Assembly (NCBI GenBank): GCA_023666705.1
Contig: JAMPBO010000019.1
Coordinates: forward strand, 1-59,046
DNA: 59,046 nucleotides
Source of the DNA: Bacteroides sp.
GTDB lineage: Bacteria; Bacillota; Clostridia; Lachnospirales; Lachnospiraceae
Reading direction: 5' to 3'
A model generated the notes under the pieces. That model did not search any database and was not told the DNA's origin. It saw nothing but the letters and a program-made list of their open reading frames with translations. This document shows positions 45,901 to 54,967 of this stretch, piece after piece. The position numbers and the translations under genes were made by a program. Numbering within the stretch: position 1 is the first letter of the stretch; each line of letters opens with the position of its first letter.

Positions 45901-48539
45901 TTAAAAAAGGTGCCATTGCCCAAAAGGATATGAACAATATTCTGGCAGGTATCGGTGCGACACCTGAAATAAGCATGGAGCCTGTTCCCGTTACTTTGCC
46001 AAATGGTATTATGGGTGCAACAATAGGTATGGTTACCAAAACCTTACAGCTTCCACGTATCCGTTACAAAATGGCTTCTAATTTCAGCGGTGCTAATTTT
46101 TCTAATTCCATCCCTGCTTCTTCTTCCAAAGGCAGTGGCGGAGGTGGTGGTGGAGGTTCAAATAATACGGCATCCGAAGAAACCAAATCCACCATTGACT
46201 GGATAGCAAGGCATTTAGAGCAGCTCCAGAAAACAATTGACAAGACAAAGGCAAAGTTTGAAAACCTGTTTACCCTAAAAAACAAATCCAAAAACCTTGA
46301 AAAACAGATAAAACAGACCACTGCCCTTATGAATGCGGAAGGAACAGCCGCAGACAAATATCTTGCAAAAGCAAAGCAGTATGCCAAAAGTTCAGGCTTA
46401 TCTTCCAGTCTGCAAAAAGCCGTACAAAACGGACGGTTAAAAAAATATTCCCTTGCCGACCTGATAGCGGAATACGGACAGGAAACTGCCGATAAGATTA
46501 ACCAGTATCAGGATTATTGGGATAAGTACCAGGCTGCCATGCAGAAGGAAGAAGAACTTATCACCGAAATCCGTGGTCTGAAAGAACAGAAATACCAGTT
46601 ATATATTGATGAAGCCACTGCAAATCTTGAAAAAATTACTGCACAGGCTGCAAATGCCAGGGATAATTATAAGACACAGAACGAATATCTTAAGCAACAA
46701 GCCAAATGGATTAAACAACAGTATGACTATGAGATTAAGATTGCCAAACTGAACAAGGACAAAGTAAAGGTCAAGCAGCTGGAGGCAGAAAAAGCCGAGG
46801 CACTGGCACAGCTTGAAGTCCAGAAATTTGAAAACATAGCTTCATCTTATGACCATAAAATACAGACGCTTACCGAAACAATGGACAAAGCAGCACGTGA
46901 GATTGAACAGCTTGAAGCAGCAGGGAAAAACATTGATGTAAGCCTGTATAAAACACAGCGTAACACTGCCCAATCGGATTTAAAAACCTACAAGGCGGAG
47001 CTTACAAAATTGGAAGAACAGCTCAAGAACATAAAAAAGGGAACGGACGAATGGTATGACGCAAAAAAATCAATTGAGGATGTAAAAGACGCAATATCAA
47101 AAACAACCATTACCGTTTATGAGCTAAATACTGCAATCAATGAGTTACAGTTCCAGTTGTTTGAGGACACGAGAACCCAGATTTCACGCATTGCCCAGGA
47201 ATATGACTTCATGCTTGGGCTTGCCGACGACCTGAAAAAGATAAATGAAGACAATGCACAGTTCACCGACATGGGATACATGGGACTTGGCACAAATGCC
47301 ATCGGATACTATGCGTCACTGGAAAAGCAGACCTCTGACAAACTGACGCTGGATGAGTTAAACGGTATGCTTGCGAAAGGCATTCTTTCCAATAAGAACT
47401 ACACCTTTAACTCCGTTGATGAGCTGAGGGACAAAATTGATGAGCTGTATGATACATGGCAGAGTGATATCCAGGCTACTTACAGTTACGAGAAAAACCT
47501 TGCCGATGCCATGACCGAAAAATACCAGGCACAGCTTAGCCTTGCCCAGAAATTAACCGATGAGCGTAAGGCATCGTTACAAGCCGAAAAAGACCTGCAC
47601 GATTACCAGCGTACCATATCCAATCAGGTAAAGGACATCAATGCATTACAGATGCAAATCAATGCATACCGTGGTGATACGTCAGAGGAAGGCATGGCGA
47701 AGCTCCAGGCATTACAGAAATCCTTATCTGAGGCACAGGATGAACTTAAGGAAACGGAATATGACCGTTATATTTCAGACCAGGAAGACATGCTTTCCAC
47801 CCTGTATACCGAATACGAGGAATTAATCTCCAAAAAACTCGATGACTTCTATGGACTGGTAAAGGAAGGCTTGGCATCTGCCAACGGACACTCAGCGGAT
47901 ATTGCTGATGCACTTGGTGACATTCAAACCACCAACCAATATACATCCCAGTTTAATTCCATAATAACCGCAATTGCAAACGGACAGAACATCCAACAGG
48001 CAGTTGCCACTGATATCACTAAAATACTGGATGTTTTAATTCCCTTAAGCGGTCTGGATGATGCCCAGAAAAAGAATGCCAAAAATAAAGCAGCGAAGCT
48101 TGAATCCGCAGGGATGCAGGGGTTTGCCAGGGGTGGTGTCATATCTGACACTGACATAAAAAAGCAGGTGGAAGCCAACGGAGACAGTGTACTTGTTTCT
48201 GCACAGCCTGGTGAAAGGATTCTTACACCGGTTCAGAACCAGAACTTTGAAAAGCTGATTAACAGTGATCTGGTTCAAAATCCTGCCCTGCTTACAGACA
48301 TGTCCGGTTTGTTACAGTACACCAATGCTCCTGATTTAGTGAAATCCACAGGCGGCGGCGGTACTGTTGCAATCAACATTAACAGCATAGATTTACCGAA
48401 TGTAATCAATCCTGAAAGCTTCGGGGATGAATTAGCCCACCAGCTCCAGAACAACAAAAAGATACAGAACTTAACCCAGGGACTTGCTTACAGCGGAATG
48501 CTTGGAAAATCCGCAAACAGCGTAAAACATATACACTAG
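42990..48539 (+). CDS. tail tape-measure protein, exon 2 (active module 3)
   Basis: 1,849 codons that continue exon 1 in phase. Order: KIKGFKEEIDNISKTIRKFE, an Ala-rich repeat region, a hydrophobic helix near NPLLMIATVAPFAIEGI, a long alpha-helical body with QESYNWTERQWMDFINELQK, a GSGGGGGGGS linker at about residue 1044, then coiled coils with many EEL/KQL heptads, and a C-terminal ARGGVISDTDIKKQVEANGD followed by SVLVSAQPGERILTPVQ, typical of tape-measure ends. There is no peptidase or lytic transglycosylase motif. An internal ATG at 43074 has no ribosome site, supporting translation only after splicing. Confidence 0.9.
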   Translation, partial: KIKGFKEEIDNISKTIRKFEKINFDFSGMSGKQIQLFKDYKPDQLQSYISAIQEIKNADYGNFSVFENTAYLDYANALEGVSASQAAFLLSTQGLTNAQIAETLSIKEGSTAEAYKAMVEAGLLKSKQSLTNAELQKTIATKIGNEEDAKALMSHMGLAVAIEGEEVQTVQLTTKKLQQAVATGLVTESQAQEIAMTSGVTVAEKAATASTKGLTGALRALWLTMKSNPLLMIATVAPFAIEGISKLVDALITTKKELEENRQKIRDLGKEARSSVDSINSNFESTKSTVDSVAERYATLAQEVGNLGKASQNQGTLSNDEYSEFLDISNQLADLFPRLTNGYNDNGDAILNLSGDIDTITSSLYGYLDAEKAVASLDMQEKMGDIWGEYSQNTSDYSNEYNRLNDEKRGLSSFYDAMLNDSIDSLHPYYDDFGKLFAKAGIDNSVLNEVSVWSDFSEKQQNAIKDAYALLIKEYEKDINDFSNKIEAENKDFSKYLITSLQGTDYYEELGDYKSIVNSLLTNYGYDMELYNMRGSGNWDKALEQIKQDIIKPFNNLSDEDKEVFQEYYNNLLSLDTDASLADNIPKIEEYISKLAELLDMDVNKLTVTLGYDLESDKQAIETAKTRMGYHSGDKLSRDEIFHNMTINKVANSLTGDNITLLANADIPQESYNWTERQWMDFINELQKEADENPLEIPTSLDTTEALKAATDAFSKFGDAENGLYADILAGKNIDSGDIYALKDDFGDIDGGRALENFADVLLQFPGDVDKAQEALNALVTSYLDESDILDNITEEHKDYIIQELEKIGVINAEEVVNDRLNDSVKVSIKAFHEFSKVLSEHIDILKNGNSETEEYKNSLETVKTSFEEFLNANSGSGEMEISASLSDDFIIQNLEDIESAASGSEEALNRLRVAASKDIAANISMNVPQQAYDGILNQINSWIDNTDLDTLEVGTYIDELPLVQGLQDLVKKGAIAQKDMNNILAGIGATPEISMEPVPVTLPNGIMGATIGMVTKTLQLPRIRYKMASNFSGANFSNSIPASSSKGSGGGGGGGSNNTASEETKSTIDWIARHLEQLQKTIDKTKAKFENLFTLKNKSKNLEKQIKQTTALMNAEGTAADKYLAKAKQYAKSSGLSSSLQKAVQNGRLKKYSLADLIAEYGQETADKINQYQDYWDKYQAAMQKEEELITEIRGLKEQKYQLYIDEATANLEKITAQAANARDNYKTQNEYLKQQAKWIKQQYDYEIKIAKLNKDKVKVKQLEAEKAEALAQLEVQKFENIASSYDHKIQTLTETMDKAAREIEQLEAAGKNIDVSLYKTQRNTAQSDLKTYKAELTKLEEQLKNIKKGTDEWYDAKKSIEDVKDAISKTTITVYELNTAINELQFQLFEDTRTQISRIAQEYDFMLGLADDLKKINEDNAQFTDMGYMGLGTNAIGYYASLEKQTSDKLTLDELNGMLAKGILSNKNYTFNSVDELRDKIDELYDTWQSDIQATYSYEKNLADAMTEKYQAQLSLAQKLTDERKASLQAEKDLHDYQRTISNQVKDINALQMQINAYRGDTSEEGMAKLQALQKSLSEAQDELKETEYDRYISDQEDMLSTLYTEYEELISKKLDDFYGLVKEGLASANGHSADIADALGDIQTTNQYTSQFNSIITAIANGQNIQQAVATDITKILDVLIPLSGLDDAQKKNAKNKAAKLESAGMQGFARGGVISDTDIKKQVEANGDSVLVSAQPGERILTPVQNQNFEKLINSDLVQNPALLTDMSGLLQYTNAPDLVKSTGGGGTVAININSIDLPNVINPESFGDELAHQLQNNKKIQNLTQGLAYSGMLGKSANSVKHIH

Positions 48540-48549
48540 ACTTAAAGAT

Positions 48550-48596
48550 CTGCCGCTTTAACGGTTGAAAAACCATGAAGCGGCAGGTTCTTTTTG
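48550..48596 (+). terminator. terminator after the tape-measure gene
   Basis: CTGCCGCTT pairs with AAGCGGCAG and is followed by GTTCTTTTT. Confidence 0.85.
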
Positions 48597-48774
48597 TACA
48601 TGGGAGAAATTGTAATTTGCAAAGTAATGCTGTTCTTGAAAAGTTTTTTGAATATGCATAAAAACCATAGAATGAAAAAGTAAAATCTTAAAATATATTT
48701 ATGTTATTATATAGATAATTTTGATGTATCAGTAAAACCTTTCTTTTGTTCACAAAAAATTTACAATTCGTTCG

Positions 48775-48825
48775 TTGATTGTTCTGTTCAAATCAGCGTA
48801 TAATACAAGAAATCAGGCTGATTTC
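48775..48825 (+). promoter_or_regulatory. promoter with palindrome over the start site
   Basis: TTGATT (48775-48780), 18 bases, TATAAT (48799-48804). GAAATCAGGCTGATTTC (48809-48825) is a near-perfect palindrome covering the expected start, a likely operator. No protein gene follows for 500 bases. Confidence 0.6.
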
Positions 48826-49081
48826 TATAGTGGTGAGTCTCCACCAGTAAGAGGGACATTAAAATAGCGTGTGAGTCTCCACCAACAAGAGGGACATTAA
48901 AATAGCGTGTGAACCTACACCACAAAAAAAAGGAATTAAAATAAGGAATTAATGATATAATATGTAGGCATACTATATGAGAGTGTTGATGTTTTCACAT
49001 TGACCAATAATGACTATATTTAATGTGTGACAATATTTTCATATTGTCCCTGAAAAGCATCTGCTTCGGCAGATGTTTTTC
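48811..49081 (+). ncRNA. candidate non-coding RNA with 38-nt tandem repeats
   Basis: From the promoter above to a strong terminator, CATCTGC-TTCG-GCAGATG-TTTTT (49058-49080), there is no credible reading frame. It contains three tandem 38-bp units at 48833-48870, 48871-48908 and 48909-48946; the first two differ at two positions (GTGAGTCTCCACCA... ACATTAAAATAGCGT), the third is decayed. Each unit can fold GTCTC/GGGAC. Function unknown. Confidence 0.5.
48833..48946 (+). repeat. three tandem 38-bp repeats
   Basis: Units follow each other without spacers. Units 1 and 2 are nearly identical; unit 3 keeps GTGAACCTACACCA and AATTAAAATA. The region 48597-48774 before them is AT-rich and shows nothing else. 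Confidence 0.85.
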
Positions 49082-49108
49082 AGTTGCATCATTCTTCTAT
49101 TCATTTGT

Positions 49109-49204
49109 GCATGATTATTTTTGAGGTCGGAAATGGTTCCCGACACACTCTAAAAAAGAGTACCTGAGATGATGGATACACCGCCCATCCAAAAGTAATC
49201 ATGC
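49109..49204 (+). ncRNA. cloverleaf-like structured RNA element
   Basis: A 9-bp closing stem GCATGATTA/TAATCATGC (49109-49117 with 49196-49204) encloses three 5-bp hairpins: GTCGG/CCGAC (49126-49144), ACTCT/AGAGT (49147-49161) and GATGG/CCATC (49171-49189). A T-rich stretch follows. The layout is a four-way junction but lacks tRNA signature loops. It may be part of a larger RNA or the leader of the tail-tip operon. Confidence 0.5.
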
Positions 49205-49243
49205 TTTTATTATATATTCCCACATTTTCAACATATAAATATA

Positions 49244-49326
49244 AAGAAGCGTTATCAAGTCAGAAATAGGACATTGACTGTATGCTTCTTCAAGAGAGGG
49301 TATTTCTTACTGCCCTCTCATTTTTT
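49244..49326 (+). terminator. hairpin plus terminator directly before the tail-tip operon
   Basis: AAGAAGC (49244-49250) pairs with GCTTCTT (49284-49290), enclosing AGTCA/TGACT; then GAGAGGG (49294-49300) pairs with CCCTCTC (49313-49319) with a T6 run. It is 20 bases before the next start codon, so it could act as an attenuator for 49347 onward or end the RNA described above. Confidence 0.65.
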
Positions 49327-49346
49327 ATGAACAGGAGGAAACCAAT

Positions 49347-49601
49347 TTGAAACGGAACATTGACCCACACACGGAAAAGCTGTACCAGAAAGAAATAAAA
49401 CAGTTACAGGCAAAAAACATAAGGCTCCAGGAAGAACTGGATTTCTTTAAACAATACTATGAAGAATATAAAACACTTTCCGGACGGATGAAGAAAAACA
49501 TCCAAAGATATGAAACAATGACAAACGAGTTAGACCAGATAAAGGCTGAATATAAGGCTTGGCTGGATAAATGCAAAAACAATATGGCTATAACACCATG
49601 A
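49347..49601 (+). CDS. small coiled-coil protein of the tail-tip operon
   Basis: An 84-aa protein starting with TTG after AGGAGG. It is almost entirely a heptad helix (IKQLQAKNIRLQEELDFFKQ). No family recognised. It is the first gene after the attenuator-like structure and precedes the distal tail gene by 37 bases, so a role in tail-tip assembly is likely but inferred from position. Confidence 0.6.
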   Translation: MKRNIDPHTEKLYQKEIKQLQAKNIRLQEELDFFKQYYEEYKTLSGRMKKNIQRYETMTNELDQIKAEYKAWLDKCKNNMAITP

Positions 49602-49638
49602 CCATCTGCTGTTATTCCATATTAGAGGAGGAAAAAAC

Positions 49639-50433
49639 ATGTACGCTACAAAATTTATATACAATGGACACAGCTCGGATGAATATGGAATAATAATTGC
49701 CAATTTTGACGGTGGGCAGGAATCCGTTACAGGCGGCGAGGTTGAAGTTACGGCAGTCCAGACTCCGGGTAAGGATATTTATGATTACTATACCTCCCAG
49801 CTTCCAAATGTGCTCACATGGAATTTCAGTGTCATCAAAAATCCGTGCATGGCAGCCGATGAAATGTGGTTTTCAGCGGATGAGGAACGGCACATGGCAA
49901 AATGGCTTATGGGTGAGGACGGATACCATGAGCTGTACTTTGAGCAGGAAGATTACACGCAGGTATATTACATGGCATACTGCAATGTCAGCCCACACCA
50001 GATAAATGGAAGAACCATCGGCTTTGACATTACTGCCACCTCCAATTGCGGCTATGGTTTTTCAAAGGAATATGTAAGGACGGATACCTTTACTTTAAAT
50101 GGTAAAAAAAAGCCCATCCAGATACAGATAAACAATGACCTGAAACGAAACATATACCCACAGGTTACAATCAAAAACGGCACAGGCAGTTTCACCATAA
50201 CAAATTCAGACATAGCAGGAAATGTCATATGCCAAAGCTCCTTCAAAAACATAAACGGCACCCTTGAAATGGATTCCGGAAATGACATCATAACGGGACT
50301 GCCAAGCCCTGACAGTTTCGTCAACTGGGGCTTTTTATATTTTGTGGACGGCATGAACGAACTGACCTGTGACTGTGAAGCTGATGTGGAACTGACAATA
50401 AAATACAGGGAAATAAGGAGGGTAATCGTATGA
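49639..50433 (+). CDS. distal tail protein (Dit-like)
   Basis: A 264-aa protein. The opening FIYNGHSSDEYGIIIANFDG and the later NRIFF-like tail-component layout (MWFSADEERHMAKWLMGEDG, IGFDITATSNCGYGFSKEYV) are typical of phage tail component/Dit proteins, which form the hexameric ring joining tube and tip. A beta-sandwich C-terminus follows. Its stop overlaps the start of the next gene (ATGA), as is usual for Dit-Tal pairs. GGAGG is upstream. Confidence 0.8.
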   Translation: MYATKFIYNGHSSDEYGIIIANFDGGQESVTGGEVEVTAVQTPGKDIYDYYTSQLPNVLTWNFSVIKNPCMAADEMWFSADEERHMAKWLMGEDGYHELYFEQEDYTQVYYMAYCNVSPHQINGRTIGFDITATSNCGYGFSKEYVRTDTFTLNGKKKPIQIQINNDLKRNIYPQVTIKNGTGSFTITNSDIAGNVICQSSFKNINGTLEMDSGNDIITGLPSPDSFVNWGFLYFVDGMNELTCDCEADVELTIKYREIRRVIV

Positions 50434-53400
50434 CAAACCAGCCAATCAGCAACATCATCAGACGTAATCCGCACAGCGGGAAAATAGAACGCCCCACTCT
50501 CCTGCTCCAGAATAACGGATTTGAAACAATACATAAAATCGGCAATTACCATAACTGGACTTTTTCCGCAAAAGCAAACGGCATGGATGAAATCAGTTTC
50601 ACCGTCAATAAATACACAGACAACAAGCGGTGTCCGTTCTGGGAGGAGCTTTCTGATTTAAAAATTGTCGAGGTAAAGGACTACGGGCGTTTCCAGATAA
50701 AGGTGTCCTATGAGGATGCCGCACAGACCGTCAAGACCGTTACAGGACAGTCACTGGAGACTGAACTGGGACAACTGCCATTATATCTCCATGTCAATGA
50801 TGAAGAGGCAGTGGACATGGTAAAAACGGAATATTCCTCTGGCAATTACACGGATGAGGGAAATTTTATCCCTACCGTCTTTTACAATGAAAACGATACA
50901 AAACATTCACTGCTGCACAGGGTTCTGGCAGACAAGGCTCCCCACTGGACAATCGGACACGTAACCGAATATGTCACAAAGGATGATGCACCTGATACCG
51001 AAGCGGAACCGGTTTCCTCATTCCAGAGGACATACACCGTGGACGGCACAAGCATTTATGATTTTCTGACAGGTGACGTTGCGAAAGAAACAAATGCCGT
51101 ATTTATATTTGACACCTTTAACCGCAGGATAAATGTATACAGCCTGTATGACTGTTACGTTACGGACAAAAACGGCAACAGGGTACAAAAAAGCCAAGCC
51201 ATCGGTGAAGACACCTCCATCCTGATATCCAAAAAAAAGCTTGCCGGGCAGATAAGCATTGAATCAAATGCGGATCAGTTAAAGAACTGCTTCAGGGTTA
51301 CGGGCGGTGACGACATCATTACCGCTTACGTTGCGGCAGTCAACATGTCAGGGGACAACTACATCCACATGTTCTCCCCATACCAGCTTAACAGTATGCC
51401 CAGACAGCTTTCTGATGCCATAGGCAGGTACCAGAAAGAAAAATCAGAACATGAGAACGAATACACCGGGGAAGACGGTATCTTTACAAAGCTGACAAAG
51501 GCATATGCCGATCTGTCTTATTATGAATCATCCATGATGCCCAAGGTAGAGTTGACCGAAACAAGTGCCGAAGAACAGTTTCAGCTGGTAAAAAAAGAAT
51601 TAAAGGCTTTAAGTCACGGTGTCGGTGTTTACAGGTTAGACAATTACACTTCAGAGTACCATTCAGCTATGGATAACAACGTGGAATCCTTAGCGGAAGT
51701 ATACGTTGACAGCAGGTATGATGTCGAGGTCGTAAAAGGGACAGCCAGCTATAACGAAACAACCCACGAATGGACTGGTGTCCTGAGATACAAGCGTAAA
51801 ACCGATGAAACAGACAGATACCCTGTGGAAACCGACATTTCGGAATTAATATCCAAATATGCAGTCACACTAAAGGTCAGCGAGGACGATGAAATAAACG
51901 GACAACTGGCATACACGGAACAAAAAATATACAAAGCCCTGTCCAAATCCTCCATTGCGGAAATAGATTTTGGCATTGAGGAAAACATCGCAAAGAAGAT
52001 TGCAGAAACAGCCGGTACGGAAATTGAAAACATATCTGATGCAGAAATTGAGGCGGTATCCGATACAGAAATAAGAAAATACTTTGAACAGTTCAGCTTA
52101 AACAGGCTGAAAGGCTTTGCGGAGGGCTACAACTCATGCATCAGCATTTTGTGTGAACTAAACGAAGCAGAACCGACAAAAAACGACAATTTAAGCACGG
52201 AAACGACAAAAACCGCCAATCCATCCAAAACCCTGTATAATAAATATGCCAGACGATACCACATCCTGACAGGTCTGACGGATGAAAACGGAACTGTCAT
52301 CATTGAAGGTGTCATACCCCACAGGCAGCAACAGACAGATGACTGTAAAACCACGATTGAAGCGTTGGAAAACCAGCAAAAGGAATTTCAGGAAACATGG
52401 AATTTCAAAAACTATCTATACCGTATAGACCCCACAGGCGGTCTGTTTAAAACATTTGCATCCTACAGGCGTGAAAGCGAATACAGCAATGCCAATTACA
52501 CCTCGGATGCCCTTGTGGATGACAACGGATACATTGACATAGCAGAATGTATTAAGAAAGCAAAAGCATTACTGGATGCAGCTGAAAAAGAACTCCAAAA
52601 AGCATGTATGCTCCAGAGGACACTCTCCACTTCCATGAACAATCTCTTAATCCTCCCTGAATTTAAGGAATTTCATGAATCGTTTGGGATGTTCAACTAT
52701 TTCAGGGTACGGACGGAGGACGAGCTGTTTAAAATGAGGCTGGTCGGTGTCGATTATGACGAATCAAACCCATCCGGACTGTCCGTTACATTTTCAGACC
52801 AGATAATAACCCTTGGCTCCACGGAAGCAATGGGCGATGACATCCAAAGCATTTTAAGCCAGGCTGCATCAATTGCAACCTCCTACCCTGCTGTTGCCAG
52901 ACAATCGGAACAGGGAAACAAGGCACAGCATACCTTCAATGAATTAAAATCCGATGGACTAAATTCCATGCTCATGAAAATCAAAAACTCCGATGACGAG
53001 GAAGTCACCATATCCCAGAGCGGAATCCTCTGCAAAAAAATGAATGACGAAGGAACTTACGGACTAAAGCAGTGCAGGATTACAGGCAACGCCATGGCAT
53101 TTACCGATGACGGCTGGCAGTCCATGCGGGCAGGAATCGGGGAAATGGAAATCACCGATCCGATTACGGAAGAAACACACACTGTATACGGTTTTGTAGG
53201 CGATGCGGTAATCGGCAATCTCCTTGCAGGTCAGAAAGCATACATCGGTGACAAAGACGGCAATGTCGTTATATCCAGTGAGGGCATCAGACTAAAGGGC
53301 GGCTCCATTGCATGGGAAACTCCGATTAACCAGGAAAACATTAATGGATTGGCTGGTGATTTAAATAATATTAACAATTCCCAGGAAAAAATAAGAAATG

Positions 53401-54965
53401 ATTTCAATACTTTCCAGAATGATGTTACAGCTTCTTTGGGCGTTACGGAAATCACATCCGATGCTGTCATATCCCCAAAAATCGGCGGCGGTTATCTGTA
53501 TATTGAAAAGGATGGCAGTTACGTTGAAATCGACCCTGGTAATAAACGTAAACCAGCCGATAACATACAGGATTCATCTGACAATATGCAAAATTCATCT
53601 GCCAGCACACAGGATACAGCCGATAACACCATTTTTAAAATACATGTAAAAGATAATGGCAACAGTAAGGATATCATGAAAGTAACCAACGACCATGCCG
53701 AGATTGCAGGCTGGACAATCGGAAACAAGTCCCTTTACAACAACACGGATTCCATGAAATCTGAAAAGGACGGCACGTACATCGGCACTGACGGAATCAG
53801 ACAATACCAGTCTGATGCCAATGGAAAAAGATACGTCAATATCACGGATGGCAGGCTCACGGCTAACGATGCAGAAATTTCAGGAAAAATAACCGCAACA
53901 AGCGGTACATTTACAGGTAAAGTTACAGCCACAAGCGGTACCATCGGTAAATGTTCCATTGACAGCAGCGGAAATCTGCAAGTACCTTCAGCGAATATAA
54001 CAGGGAAAATCACCTGTGATAAATTAGAGGGTGGAACGATAAAGGGACAAAAAATTGAAGGCTGTACTATTACTGCAAAATCGTTTAAATATTCAGACGA
54101 TGAATTTACCTGCGAAGTAGCAGACGGTTTTCAAATTAAAAATAAGACTGAAAATACATCTACTTCATATTCTATTGTAGGCAAAGACGGCAGTGCGTCC
54201 TTATTTTCTAATTCATTAACTTTTTATTTAAATGGTAATTTAAATGGCACAAATGGCAGATTATCATGCGACGGAAGTGATCTTCATATTAATAATGGAT
54301 TATATGTTGGCGGATTTTTAGATATTGGTGGTTCATTGGATATTGGTACTAATTCAATTAAAAGTGATGGTTCTGCCATTGTTGATGTCTCTTCAAAAAA
54401 TGTTCTTTATTTTGGCATTTCTGATTCAGATACTACTATTCCAACCGCATCATCAACTTCTGTTTTACGTGGTGGAACAGTAAAAATTTATGCACATAAA
54501 AATGGCAATATATATATAGGTAATACTCCTGATAACGGTGTATATTTAGGTCAATCTGGTTCTACTGCCATCACCTCAGATGAAAATTTCAAACAGCTTT
54601 ATGACATGGATAGCAGATATGAACAATTCTTCTACAATCTGAAGCCTACCCTTTATAAATATAATACCGGTCACAGAACGCATATTGGATTTGGGGCAAG
54701 AGCTGTTGAAAATGCTTTAAAAAAATCAGGACTTACAACAGAAGAATTTGCCGGTGTGCTTATTGATACCAATGTTGATATCGGTGAGGACGAAGTGTCA
54801 GATGCAGATGGCACTACTCATTTTGATGAATTGTATTCTTTAAGATACGAGGAATTCATAGCCTTAAACACGGCAATCATCCAAAAACAGCAGGCAGAAA
54901 TAAAATCCTTACGGGACGAAATCAACGCAATCAAAGAAGCATTAAACAGAGGAGGTGTTTTATAA
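50430..54965 (+). CDS. tail-associated endopeptidase/spike with S74 chaperone end
   Basis: A 1,511-aa tail-tip protein. Residues about 25-380 match the prophage tail endopeptidase (gp44/Tal-like) hub: LLLQNNGFETIHKIGNYHNW and DYGRFQIKVSYEDAAQTVKT. A helical middle follows, then beta-rich repeats (ISGKITATSGTFTGKVTATS and relatives). The end is a peptidase S74 intramolecular chaperone with the Ser-Lys dyad in TSDENFKQLYD and HIGFGARAVENALK, which trimerises the spike and cuts itself off. It probably carries host recognition. From about 54030 the base composition is more AT-rich than before, suggesting an exchanged receptor-binding segment. Confidence 0.85.
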   Translation: MTNQPISNIIRRNPHSGKIERPTLLLQNNGFETIHKIGNYHNWTFSAKANGMDEISFTVNKYTDNKRCPFWEELSDLKIVEVKDYGRFQIKVSYEDAAQTVKTVTGQSLETELGQLPLYLHVNDEEAVDMVKTEYSSGNYTDEGNFIPTVFYNENDTKHSLLHRVLADKAPHWTIGHVTEYVTKDDAPDTEAEPVSSFQRTYTVDGTSIYDFLTGDVAKETNAVFIFDTFNRRINVYSLYDCYVTDKNGNRVQKSQAIGEDTSILISKKKLAGQISIESNADQLKNCFRVTGGDDIITAYVAAVNMSGDNYIHMFSPYQLNSMPRQLSDAIGRYQKEKSEHENEYTGEDGIFTKLTKAYADLSYYESSMMPKVELTETSAEEQFQLVKKELKALSHGVGVYRLDNYTSEYHSAMDNNVESLAEVYVDSRYDVEVVKGTASYNETTHEWTGVLRYKRKTDETDRYPVETDISELISKYAVTLKVSEDDEINGQLAYTEQKIYKALSKSSIAEIDFGIEENIAKKIAETAGTEIENISDAEIEAVSDTEIRKYFEQFSLNRLKGFAEGYNSCISILCELNEAEPTKNDNLSTETTKTANPSKTLYNKYARRYHILTGLTDENGTVIIEGVIPHRQQQTDDCKTTIEALENQQKEFQETWNFKNYLYRIDPTGGLFKTFASYRRESEYSNANYTSDALVDDNGYIDIAECIKKAKALLDAAEKELQKACMLQRTLSTSMNNLLILPEFKEFHESFGMFNYFRVRTEDELFKMRLVGVDYDESNPSGLSVTFSDQIITLGSTEAMGDDIQSILSQAASIATSYPAVARQSEQGNKAQHTFNELKSDGLNSMLMKIKNSDDEEVTISQSGILCKKMNDEGTYGLKQCRITGNAMAFTDDGWQSMRAGIGEMEITDPITEETHTVYGFVGDAVIGNLLAGQKAYIGDKDGNVVISSEGIRLKGGSIAWETPINQENINGLAGDLNNINNSQEKIRNDFNTFQNDVTASLGVTEITSDAVISPKIGGGYLYIEKDGSYVEIDPGNKRKPADNIQDSSDNMQNSSASTQDTADNTIFKIHVKDNGNSKDIMKVTNDHAEIAGWTIGNKSLYNNTDSMKSEKDGTYIGTDGIRQYQSDANGKRYVNITDGRLTANDAEISGKITATSGTFTGKVTATSGTIGKCSIDSSGNLQVPSANITGKITCDKLEGGTIKGQKIEGCTITAKSFKYSDDEFTCEVADGFQIKNKTENTSTSYSIVGKDGSASLFSNSLTFYLNGNLNGTNGRLSCDGSDLHINNGLYVGGFLDIGGSLDIGTNSIKSDGSAIVDVSSKNVLYFGISDSDTTIPTASSTSVLRGGTVKIYAHKNGNIYIGNTPDNGVYLGQSGSTAITSDENFKQLYDMDSRYEQFFYNLKPTLYKYNTGHRTHIGFGARAVENALKKSGLTTEEFAGVLIDTNVDIGEDEVSDADGTTHFDELYSLRYEEFIALNTAIIQKQQAEIKSLRDEINAIKEALNRGGVL

Positions 54966-54967
54966 AT

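Noticed and set aside
43074-48539. Separate tape-measure gene starting at the ATG at 43074
   Set aside because: The frame is open further upstream, there is no ribosome site before this ATG, and intron splicing joins it in phase to the exon at 37660-38802.
48833-48946. CRISPR array of short repeats
   Set aside because: The three 38-bp units are directly adjacent with no spacers, the third is decayed and no cas gene is present.
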